Positions 57,620 to 64,000 of a stretch of 64,000 nt of DNA are shown here, in pieces. The translations under genes and the position numbers were made by a program. This DNA comes from Paraburkholderia phytofirmans OLGA172. GTDB taxonomy: Bacteria; Pseudomonadota; Gammaproteobacteria; Burkholderiales; Burkholderiaceae. The stretch lies in NCBI RefSeq assembly GCF_001634365.1, contig NZ_CP014578.1, forward strand, positions 3,348,001-3,412,000, read 5' to 3'. Every line of letters begins with the position of its first letter. The first letter of the stretch is position 1. The notes below the pieces were generated by a model. It saw only the letters and a program-made list of their open reading frames with translations, was not told where the DNA came from and did not search any database.

Positions 57620-59014
57620 TCAGAGGTGCGGCACCGAGACCGGCAACTCGCCGTGCGGCGTGGCAAGCGGTTCGCCTTCCATATGGCGCATGCCATGCGA
57701 GCACAGCAGCCGGTACAGCGTCACGCGCGAAATGCCGAGTTCCTGCGCGGCATCGCCGAGACGGCCGCGATGACGCAGAAGCGCGAGTTCGATTGCCTGA
57801 CGTTCGGCCGCTTCGCGCGCCTGCGCGAGCGACACCGGCACGATCTCCACGTATTCGGCCAACTCGAGATCGCGCGCCGAGATCGCGCGCCCTTCCGACA
57901 TCACGATGGCGCGCCGCACGCGATTGATCAACTCGCGCACGTTGCCCGGCCAGCCGTAGTTATGCAGCGCCGCGATGGCGTCGGGCGCGAAGCCGCGCAA
58001 ACGGCGGCTAGCATCTTTCTTGAAACGTTCCAGCATGTGCCGCGCAAGCAGTTCGATATCCTTACCACGCGCACGCAACGGCGGCTCGTCGATTTGCAGC
58101 ACACACAGGCGGTGATACAGGTCGGAGCGGAACCGTCCTTCGATCATCGCGGCTGTCATATCCACGTGCGTCGCCGAGATGATGCGCACGTCGACGTCGA
58201 TCGAACCGTGGCCGCCCAGCCGCTCCACTTTACGTTCCTGCAGGAAGCGCAAGAGGCTCGCCTGGCTTTCGAGCGGCAGATCGCCGATTTCGTCGAGAAA
58301 CAGCGTGCCGCCGTTGGCCGCTTCCACGCGGCCGATCTTGCGTTGATTGGCGCCGGTGAACGCGCCGCGCTCATAGCCAAATAGTTCGGATTGCAATAGA
58401 TGCGGCGGAATCGCGCCGCAGTTGATCGGCACAAAAGGCGCATTGCGGCGCGCCGAGCGTTCGTGGATCGCGACCGCGGTCAACTCCTTGCCGGTGCCCG
58501 ATTCGCCCGAAATAAACACCGGCGCGTCGGTCATCGCCACTTTACGGATCGAACGGAACAGCGCAAGCATTGCGTCGCACGAACCGACCATTTCGCCTTC
58601 AGCACCTTGCGACCCATCGTTCGACGCCGGCTCGCCGAGCGAGATCATCCCGTATGCGTGACCGACCGAATCGACGATCCTGTCGCCCGAGTAAGGCACC
58701 GTTACGTAGTCGAAACAATAGTCCCGCACGAGCCGGCGCAAGGCCGCGTCCTGCAATTGTCCGTGCGTGGTGGCCGCAACCCAGCCGACGTTCGGGATGG
58801 TCAGACAGGACTCGAAGGCGGCGATTTCGTGTGGCTGAAATTCGCTAGACAGATCGAGCAAGCCGCCCGCCGCCATTCCGGCGCGAACAGCACGGCGCAC
58901 GTCGCGCGCCGACCCCACGACTTCGACATGCCAGCCGCGCTGATGAAAGCGTGTATTCAGTTCCGCGCTTGGATCGCGTGAAACGTAAATCAGTTGCCGC
59001 GTTGCGGGTTCCAT
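57620..59014 (-). CDS. Sigma-54-dependent Fis-family response regulator (VpsR-like)
   Basis: 464 residues. Residues 1-125 are a receiver-like domain keeping Asp54 (GLLDL) but with no Lys at the usual position. The AAA+ domain has Walker A GESGTGKE (170-177), the sigma-54 loop GAFTGA (217-222) and Walker B TLFLDEIG (Asp241-Glu242). The C terminus is a Fis-type helix-turn-helix ([18 protein letters not shown]). VpsR-type proteins control biofilm genes and can bind c-di-GMP. AGAGGA lies eight bases before ATG 59014. Divergent from the amyloid-like cluster. Confidence 0.92.
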   Translation of the reverse strand: MEPATRQLIYVSRDPSAELNTRFHQRGWHVEVVGSARDVRRAVRAGMAAGGLLDLSSEFQPHEIAAFESCLTIPNVGWVAATTHGQLQDAALRRLVRDYCFDYVTVPYSGDRIVDSVGHAYGMISLGEPASNDGSQGAEGEMVGSCDAMLALFRSIRKVAMTDAPVFISGESGTGKELTAVAIHERSARRNAPFVPINCGAIPPHLLQSELFGYERGAFTGANQRKIGRVEAANGGTLFLDEIGDLPLESQASLLRFLQERKVERLGGHGSIDVDVRIISATHVDMTAAMIEGRFRSDLYHRLCVLQIDEPPLRARGKDIELLARHMLERFKKDASRRLRGFAPDAIAALHNYGWPGNVRELINRVRRAIVMSEGRAISARDLELAEYVEIVPVSLAQAREAAERQAIELALLRHRGRLGDAAQELGISRVTLYRLLCSHGMRHMEGEPLATPHGELPVSVPHL

Positions 59015-59179
59015 TATTCAGATCCTCTCGTCAACGAACGTTAAGGATGACGCACGCACCTAAACCGAAGTTCAGACACGCTGACTCGTTCGGGATTCGC
59101 GAAATAGCAAAAACCGAACGGCCATTCCATTCCGTGCGGACAGCTGATCCCCAAGAAAGCGGCGTGTGTGTTTGAGACG

Positions 59180-59199
59180 GCCCGTTAGCGGGCTTTTTT
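59180..59199 (+). terminator. Orphan intrinsic terminator
   Basis: GCCCG-TTAG-CGGGC hairpin followed by six Ts on the plus strand, 165 bp after the regulator ATG and before the amyloid-like genes. No annotated plus-strand gene lies upstream of it in this gap, so it may end a small RNA or leaky antisense transcript. Confidence 0.7.
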
Positions 59200-59414
59200 A
59201 AATCTGAAGCTGTTTTCGAGAGCTTACTATACGCGCGCCACTTGGAAAACAATTATGCGAATTTAATCGAATGCTCCTTGCCCAGAAAGGCCAGGCGGGC
59301 GATCACTATTTATTCAGCTTACGAATAAAAGCATTGTGGAAGCGCTTTACTGGCGCTCACCGCAAGCTGGTTCATAACATCAGATTTAACGAATTACAGG
59401 TATTTTCTGCCTGC

Positions 59415-59432
59415 CGTTTCAGCGCTGAAACG
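59415..59432. promoter_or_regulatory. 18-bp perfect palindrome, candidate enhancer site
   Basis: CGTTTCAGCGCTGAAACG is fully self-complementary and centred about 83 bp upstream of the -24 element. Distance and symmetry fit an upstream activating site for the neighbouring sigma-54 regulator; no experimental basis here. A weaker inverted repeat (TTTATTC / GAATAAA) lies at ~59308-59330. Confidence 0.5.
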
Positions 59433-59506
59433 TTTTTACCCGATTTTTCAGTGGTTACTCCGAGGTATGCAGGTCACATCCAGGCGCATCACTGGATTGC
59501 GACTCA

Positions 59507-59522
59507 TGGCACACGTTTCGCT
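59507..59522 (+). promoter_or_regulatory. Candidate sigma-54 promoter (-24/-12)
   Basis: TGGCACACGTTTCGCT: GG and GC are ten bases apart, as required, and the -24 part TGGCAC is perfect; the -12 part is TCGCT for TTGCA. The expected start site is near 59533, just before the Shine-Dalgarno AAGGAG at 59537-59542 and the ATG at 59550. Confidence 0.65.
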
Positions 59523-59549
59523 AAAAGCCGTGCATCAAGGAGACACATC

Positions 59550-60110
59550 ATGCGACTCGTTTTCCGCATCGACCTGAGCTGCATTGCACCTTGCGCCGCA
59601 CTGTGCGCCGCCTCGGTGGCCTTGCTCGTGCTGCCGGTTGGCGCCAATGCGCAGGAATTCGCACTGCCTCAATCCGCCACGATGACCGAAACCGCCGATG
59701 CCGGTTCCGCCACCCTCTCGAACACGACGGTCGCAGCGGTGGCCTCGCCGAACACGCCGGCCACGCCGGCCACCGATACGACGAACGCCGCGGCGGTGAA
59801 CAACCCAGCGACCAGCACGGACACCAGCGCCGCGTCCCGCAGCGAGCTGACCGACAACGCGCTGAGCATTCCCGCCGACCCCGCCTCCGTGAACGATTTC
59901 GTACTGGACGATCAGGCGTTGTCCCGCCAGCGCGGCGGCTTCAGCGGCATGTTGATGGTCGCTGCAACGCCGCAACTGATGCGCGGCTTTAACAACGGTG
60001 GCAACGGCGTGACGCTGTGGGACGAAATCGCCCCGCCGTCGCAATTGCCGGTTCCCGTCGACGTCGCCCGCTCCGCACAGGGCAACGTTACGAGCTACCA
60101 GAGAAATTAG
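59550..60110 (+). CDS. Exported protein A of the Fap-like cluster
   Basis: 186 residues from ATG 59550 (AAGGAG upstream). Signal peptide ends near ANA-QE (residue 34). An Ala/Thr/Asn/Pro-rich linker covers ~40-100, followed by VLDDQALSRQRGGFSGMLMV, with an L-D-D-x-x-L-S-x-x-R-G-G element like a double-glycine leader, and a short C-terminal domain ending DVARSAQGNVTSYQRN. Not recognised as a named family. First gene after the sigma-54-type promoter; the C39 peptidase encoded four genes later could act on the Gly-Gly site (inference). Confidence 0.8.
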   Translation: MRLVFRIDLSCIAPCAALCAASVALLVLPVGANAQEFALPQSATMTETADAGSATLSNTTVAAVASPNTPATPATDTTNAAAVNNPATSTDTSAASRSELTDNALSIPADPASVNDFVLDDQALSRQRGGFSGMLMVAATPQLMRGFNNGGNGVTLWDEIAPPSQLPVPVDVARSAQGNVTSYQRN

Positions 60111-60174
60111 CGGAAAGACGCCCGCTCGACGCCATAAGCCGCACCGGCCGATCGTCTGTCTGCAAGGAACCGAC

Positions 60175-60666
60175 ATGAACGCCTCAACCCAGATGCCGCA
60201 TACCCGCAGCCCCCGCGCAGCCCTGCTGTCCGTGCTGTTCGGCGTGCTCGCTGCCGGCTCCGCGGCAAGTGCCGCCGCGCAGCAGTTGACCGTGCCGGGC
60301 AACCTCGTCATCGAGCGCGACATCACGCCGCGCGATGCGTTCGTCCCGGTGCCGCAGAGCCAGGACCCGATTGCCGTGCAGATCCAAACCTTCCCGAAGG
60401 CGACCTTCGATGGCGCGCTCGGCACGATGGCGAGCGATCTCGACCTGAACAGCACGCACGGCACCACCGGCATCGCCGGCAACGGCTTTATGCCGGCGCC
60501 GGGCGGCACAAACGGCATCCAGCACATGCTTGCGGGCAACGGCAATACCGTTCCGGTCGGCGCCGGCGCCAGCTTCGGTGGCGCCGGCGGAATCGGCAGT
60601 TCGATCGCCCAGTCGGTCAATGGCGCCCTCGCCCCCTTGGGTGCCGCTCTAGGAGCCATGAAATGA
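60175..60666 (+). CDS. Exported protein B of the Fap-like cluster
   Basis: 163 residues, signal peptide to about ASAAAQ-QL (residue 36). Mature part starts LTVPGNLVIERDITPRDAFV and becomes Gly/Ala/Asn rich at the end (GAGASFGGAGGIGSSIAQSV). No known domain. The stop overlaps the start of the next gene by four bases (ATGA), so B and C are co-translated. Starts 64 bp after A. Confidence 0.8.
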   Translation: MNASTQMPHTRSPRAALLSVLFGVLAAGSAASAAAQQLTVPGNLVIERDITPRDAFVPVPQSQDPIAVQIQTFPKATFDGALGTMASDLDLNSTHGTTGIAGNGFMPAPGGTNGIQHMLAGNGNTVPVGAGASFGGAGGIGSSIAQSVNGALAPLGAALGAMK

Positions 60667-61310
60667 CTACCTCACGCGCACCGGCCGGGCGCCTTCCGTC
60701 ACGCAAGCCATCGCGCTGGTCCCTGCTCGCCTGGGCATTGCTCGGCTGTGCAAGCCTTACGGCGCACGCTCAAACGCCACCCGCGCTGGTCGACGCGCTG
60801 TCGGTGATCGGCAACGGGGTAGCCGCCGGCGCGACGGGTGTCGTTGCCATCAACGAGGCAGCGGGTCTCGACAACGCGCAAGCGAACCAGGGCGTGATCA
60901 CCAACGGACAAGTCCCTCTCAATCTGATCGGAAGCTCGCAGAGCGCGGACACGAACGCCAAGGCGATGGCCGCAAAAAGCACGATCAGCAGTGATGCATT
61001 TTCAAACACCTCTGGCCTTATCGAACTGAATCAGTCGGCGGGTGTAGGGAATCTTCAGCGGAACAGCGCCGTAATTGGTTCTGGACCGATTGGAGCGGAG
61101 CTCGTAGCGGATGGGGTGCTATCTGCTACGACCGCCAAAGGCGGGGGTCTGGGAAGGTCTGGCGACAACCACGACGTACGCGAGGTGTCCATCGGTGCGG
61201 ACGCGCTCAAAAACGTCAGTGGGATCGTCCAGATCAACCAGGCAGCCGGCTCAGGTAACGTCAGTTCAAACAGTTTTGTGCTCCGTCCCCCGGCGGGCAC
61301 CTTTTTCTAA
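60663..61310 (+). CDS. Repeat protein C, FapB/FapC-like amyloid candidate
   Basis: 215 residues; signal peptide ending TAHA-QT (residue 36). Three repeats of ~27 residues at 53-79, 112-138 and 181-207 share GxVxINxAAGxxNxxxN: for example SGLIELNQSAGVGNLQRN and SGIVQINQAAGSGNVSSN. They are separated by 32-43 residue linkers, the architecture of the Fap nucleator/major subunits. Role in fibre formation is inferred from the repeats. Confidence 0.78.
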   Translation: MTTSRAPAGRLPSRKPSRWSLLAWALLGCASLTAHAQTPPALVDALSVIGNGVAAGATGVVAINEAAGLDNAQANQGVITNGQVPLNLIGSSQSADTNAKAMAAKSTISSDAFSNTSGLIELNQSAGVGNLQRNSAVIGSGPIGAELVADGVLSATTAKGGGLGRSGDNHDVREVSIGADALKNVSGIVQINQAAGSGNVSSNSFVLRPPAGTFF

Positions 61311-61339
61311 CGAGCCACACTCTTTATCGGAGCGTCATC

Positions 61340-62749
61340 ATGAAGCGCACTCTCATTGCAGCGGCTGTCCTGTCGACGATGGCAGCAGGTTCGGCTTACG
61401 CCGGATGCACGGCCGGCTGCGGCCCGGCTGAGCTCTTTACGGCAACGAACATCTATACCGACATCGGCGAATTCGGCTTCATTACGCTGCGCGGCAAGGT
61501 GGACGTGTCGAGCAATTCCGGCGCCACGGTCAACAACACGCAAACCGTGAACATCAGCGGCGTCGACATGAAAACGCCGCCGCAGAGTTACACCAGCGGC
61601 AAGGTGACCACGACCACCGATGCGACCAAAGTCTGGTTCAACGGCAGCGGCAGCGGCTCGAACTACTCGGTTCACTCGTCGTACAGCGCGGGCTCGTTTG
61701 CCGAAGGCTCGCAAGAGCAGTCGGCCGCAGCTTATGCACAAGGCCAGAGCTTCGGCGAAAGCAGCGGCTTCAAGCAAGGCTTTGAAGGGTCGTATACCGG
61801 CGGCAACCACGTCAACACCCACAACAGCGCAAACGGCACGCTGGCAGCCGGCTTCATCGCCGGCATCGGCGGCGGTCGTGGCGTGATCGTCGGCGGGGTA
61901 GCGGCAGGCTTCGCCGCTGCGCTGAACACGCACTCCTCGAATAACTACGGCGGCTACTTCGCCGAGCAGTCTTCGGGCCACCAGGCCGCATGGGGACAAG
62001 AACATTCGTCCGGCTACTTCGCACAAGCTGCGGAACAAAGCGCTTCCGGCCACTACACGAGCAGCCAGGTCTCCGCGAACGCCAACGCATGGGGCTGGAG
62101 CGCGCATGACAACATCAGCGCAGGCTCGGTGAATGTCTCCGGCACCATTACCCAGCACATCAACACCGAAAAACCGACGACGATGTCCGCCGGCATCGGC
62201 GACACAGCGCTGGATACCGCGAACGGCAACATTGGCGTCAACATCGCCAGCGGCGTAGACAACGCCCAGTCCAATGATGCCGCCCTGTCGAACATGGACG
62301 TCGGCCCCGTGTTCGGTAGCGCGCAGATCTACTCGACTCAATCGTCGGGCGGCTCGGCGAAAGTGGGAGACTTCAACTTCGTTGCCTCCGTCGGCGCAGG
62401 CGCCCTGGCACATGCGACGGGCAATATCGGCGTGAACGTGGCCTCGGGTGTGGGCAACGTGCAAAACAACAGCCTGGCAGCATCGGCTACGACTGACAGC
62501 AGCAGTAGCAGCAGCGGTATGGGCTGGGGGCATGACAGGGGCGGCAGCACGCAAGGTGGCGAAGTCATTGCCAGCGACCAGAACGTCCAGACCGCAGACG
62601 CAGGCGTCAGTGGCCAGTTCACCGGCTCGTCCATGCTCGGCATGGGTGCGCTCGCCAATGCTAACGGCAACATCGGGGTGAATATCGCGTCGGGGGCAGG
62701 CAACCTGCAACACAACGGCCTTGCAGTCGCCAGCGTGTCGCATCAGTAA
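61340..62749 (+). CDS. Repeat protein D, FapC-like amyloid candidate
   Basis: 469 residues; signal peptide MKRTLIAAAVLSTMAAGSAYA-G. Mature N terminus has CTAGC (Cys23 and Cys27). A Ser/Gly/Gln/Tyr-rich centre (100-260) contains a Gly-zipper-like hydrophobic stretch at ~167-197 (AAGFIAGIGGGRGVIVGG). Three strong repeats at ~284-314, 350-380 and 432-464 share GNIGVNxASGxxNxQxN, nearly the Fap repeat (GNIGVNVAAG). No C-terminal CxxC as in Pseudomonas FapC. Likely the main fibre subunit; this is inferred. Confidence 0.82.
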   Translation: MKRTLIAAAVLSTMAAGSAYAGCTAGCGPAELFTATNIYTDIGEFGFITLRGKVDVSSNSGATVNNTQTVNISGVDMKTPPQSYTSGKVTTTTDATKVWFNGSGSGSNYSVHSSYSAGSFAEGSQEQSAAAYAQGQSFGESSGFKQGFEGSYTGGNHVNTHNSANGTLAAGFIAGIGGGRGVIVGGVAAGFAAALNTHSSNNYGGYFAEQSSGHQAAWGQEHSSGYFAQAAEQSASGHYTSSQVSANANAWGWSAHDNISAGSVNVSGTITQHINTEKPTTMSAGIGDTALDTANGNIGVNIASGVDNAQSNDAALSNMDVGPVFGSAQIYSTQSSGGSAKVGDFNFVASVGAGALAHATGNIGVNVASGVGNVQNNSLAASATTDSSSSSSGMGWGHDRGGSTQGGEVIASDQNVQTADAGVSGQFTGSSMLGMGALANANGNIGVNIASGAGNLQHNGLAVASVSHQ

Positions 62750-62821
62750 TTAAAGCGGTATCGCAGGAAGACACCGGTCAGCCTTCGTGCTGACCGGCTG
62801 TCTGCCCGGGGGGAATAGACC

Positions 62822-63532
62822 ATGTTCGGGGTGAGCAGGGGAACGCGTGGCTTTTTTCTGGCACTCTTCGCTGGACTCGTGCTATCGCAGACGGGTCACG
62901 CGCAGAGTGCCCTTTCGATGAACGCTGCAGCGGGCGTGCCGTTCGACGTGAACGTGCGTTCGATCCGCGAGCTACGCTACAACCACATCGTTTCGCAGCG
63001 TTACGACTACAGCTGCGGCTCGGCCGCTCTGGCCACGTTGCTGAAGTACGGCTACGGCATCGACATTCCCGAAACCGAAATGATCCAACGCATGATGGTG
63101 TTTTCGACACCAGAGGTGGTGGTGAAGAACGGCTTCTCGATGCTCGACATGAAGAAGTTCGTCGAAACGATCGGCCTGCGCGGCCGTGGTTTCCGCGTCA
63201 CCTCCGAAGCGCTCTATCACCTGCAGATTCCTGTACTCGTGCTGATGAACAGCGACGGCTACGAGCACTTCGTGATCGTCAAGCACGCGGAGGACGGCCG
63301 CATATTCATTGCCGACCCAGCGCTCGGCAACCGCATCGTCATGGAAGACGACTTCGTCAAGAAATGGAACGGCCTCGTATTCGCGGTCGTTGGCAAGCCA
63401 TTTATGGAGGATTCTCCGCTCTTGCAAGGCAACGAGTCGCTCGCGCTAAAGCTGCGCGAACGTGCGCTGGAAAACGGTACGGCAGCGACTCCCTTTGTTG
63501 AATACGGTTTGATCAAGGCAGAGTTGTTCTGA
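62822..63532 (+). CDS. C39-family cysteine peptidase with signal peptide (FapD-like)
   Basis: 236 residues, exported (signal peptide cleaved near GHA-QS, residue 27). Peptidase C39 elements: Gln59 (oxyanion), Cys65 in QRYDYSCGSAALATLL, His149 in GYEHFVIVKH and Asp165 in IADPALGN. Unlike bacteriocin exporters it has no ABC or membrane domain, which is the FapD form. Located just after repeat protein D, as fapD follows fapC in Pseudomonas. Expected substrates: proteins A-D or F of the cluster. Confidence 0.88.
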   Translation: MFGVSRGTRGFFLALFAGLVLSQTGHAQSALSMNAAAGVPFDVNVRSIRELRYNHIVSQRYDYSCGSAALATLLKYGYGIDIPETEMIQRMMVFSTPEVVVKNGFSMLDMKKFVETIGLRGRGFRVTSEALYHLQIPVLVLMNSDGYEHFVIVKHAEDGRIFIADPALGNRIVMEDDFVKKWNGLVFAVVGKPFMEDSPLLQGNESLALKLRERALENGTAATPFVEYGLIKAELF

Positions 63533-63538
63533 CTCATC

Positions 63539-64000
63539 ATGGACCGAAACTTCCTCATTATTGGCTGTGCGTTGTGTTTCACAACGTGCGGCCTTGCTTT
63601 AGTCGCGCATGCTGCCGAGCAGACGCCGACTGTGTTTGAAGACGTCAGCGCCCTCAAGCTGCAACCCGTCGACGATGCCGTCCTCGCCAAACAGACCGGC
63701 AAAGGTATTGCCGGGGACATCATTTCGGGCGTCGTCGTCACCCTGCTGTCGCAATGGCAGTTGCCGAACGGCGCCACCGCTGTCGCCTCGGGCGCGCTCG
63801 CCATCGGTACAAACACGCCCAACCAGCCGAGCGTCCAATTCAATTCATCGGCCTCCGTGACCGGGCCAAACGGATCATGGGGCAGCGGCGCCAACCGCAA
63901 TGCCAGCGCGAGCGGTGGGCAGAACGTCAGCGTCAACGGCGTCTCGCAGATCGCCCAACTGGCCGGCAACGGCAACCTCGGCACCAATCAGGCGCTGATC
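63539..64000 (+). CDS. Exported protein F of the Fap-like cluster, partial
   Basis: 154 residues visible, running off the window. Starts MDRNFLIIGCALCFTTCGLA with signal peptide to about AHA-AE. Then LKLQPVDDAVLAKQTGKGIA, which parallels the LDDQALSRQRGG element of protein A, followed by an Asn/Ser/Gly-rich region and a last repeat-like part, SQIAQLAGNGNLGTNQAL, resembling the Fap repeat core. It may be another subunit, or correspond to FapE. Gap to the peptidase gene is only six bases. Confidence 0.78.
   Translation, partial: MDRNFLIIGCALCFTTCGLALVAHAAEQTPTVFEDVSALKLQPVDDAVLAKQTGKGIAGDIISGVVVTLLSQWQLPNGATAVASGALAIGTNTPNQPSVQFNSSASVTGPNGSWGSGANRNASASGGQNVSVNGVSQIAQLAGNGNLGTNQALI

Noticed and set aside
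61307..62743. 478-codon minus-strand open frame opposite protein D
   Set aside because: Protein D has a signal peptide, Shine-Dalgarno and family repeats; the antisense frame has none.

Overview
The window is about 64 kb of GC-rich chromosomal DNA from a beta-proteobacterium of the Burkholderia/Paraburkholderia group. The evidence is the gene order plsX-fabH-fabD-fabG-acpP-fabF-rpoE-rseA-rseB-mucD-lepA-lepB-rnc-era-recO-pdxJ, a Burkholderia-style RNase III with a long disordered tail, a 59-residue L32 protein, and dispersed palindromes typical of the group. The genus is inferred from gene order and protein style, not from a database search. Housekeeping genes dominate the left half. No rRNA, transposase, integrase or CRISPR array was seen.

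Layout. Positions 1-18.7 kb, all minus strand: one long conveyor running yceD-rpmF-plsX-fabHDG-acpP-fabF (fatty acid synthesis), then a YgfX-like gene and rpoE-rseA-rseB-mucD-glutaredoxin (envelope stress), then lepA-lepB-rnc-era-recO-pdxJ (pdxJ cut by the window edge). 18.9-24 kb: maf and a tetrapyrrole-methylase-fold methyltransferase on plus; sppA, a Rieske protein, a HAD phosphatase and rluC on minus. 24.2-31 kb, plus: rne after a 731-bp leader region, then moaA-mobA-moeA (molybdenum cofactor). 31-38 kb: a small membrane protein, a GNAT pseudogene, rmuC, a 2-hydroxyacid dehydrogenase, an NhaD-type antiporter, a lutC-like gene and pncB, then fdxA. 38.3-38.6 kb: two identical tRNA-Asn genes. 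38.8-53.5 kb is a mixed region: creA, AraC regulator with azlCD, an unknown gene behind a sigma-28-like promoter, an S4 protein, a MATE exporter, a PLD lipoprotein, fumC, a thioesterase, a GATase1-AraC regulator with an MFS carrier, a 47-residue lipoprotein and an ArsR-type regulator. 53.7-57.5 kb: a large FecR/DUF6600 secreted protein, then thyA.

The most interesting part is 57.6-64 kb. A sigma-54 enhancer-binding regulator (VpsR-like) is divergent from a run of six exported-protein genes. Two of these carry three copies each of an Asn/Gln/Gly repeat of the kind found in the Fap functional amyloids of Pseudomonas, and one is a signal-peptide-bearing C39 cysteine peptidase like FapD. A candidate -24/-12 promoter lies just before the first gene, with an 18-bp perfect palindrome about 75 bp further upstream. 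The last gene runs off the window. I read this as a divergent, beta-proteobacterial Fap-like amyloid/matrix system with its own sigma-54 switch.

A second theme is tandem repetition: three unrelated intergenic arrays all have an 8-bp unit (22, 16 and 18 copies), one of them directly upstream of, and in open frame with, an AraC-family regulator. Several proteins also carry repeat-built disordered tails (RNase III, RNase E, the FecR protein, AzlC).
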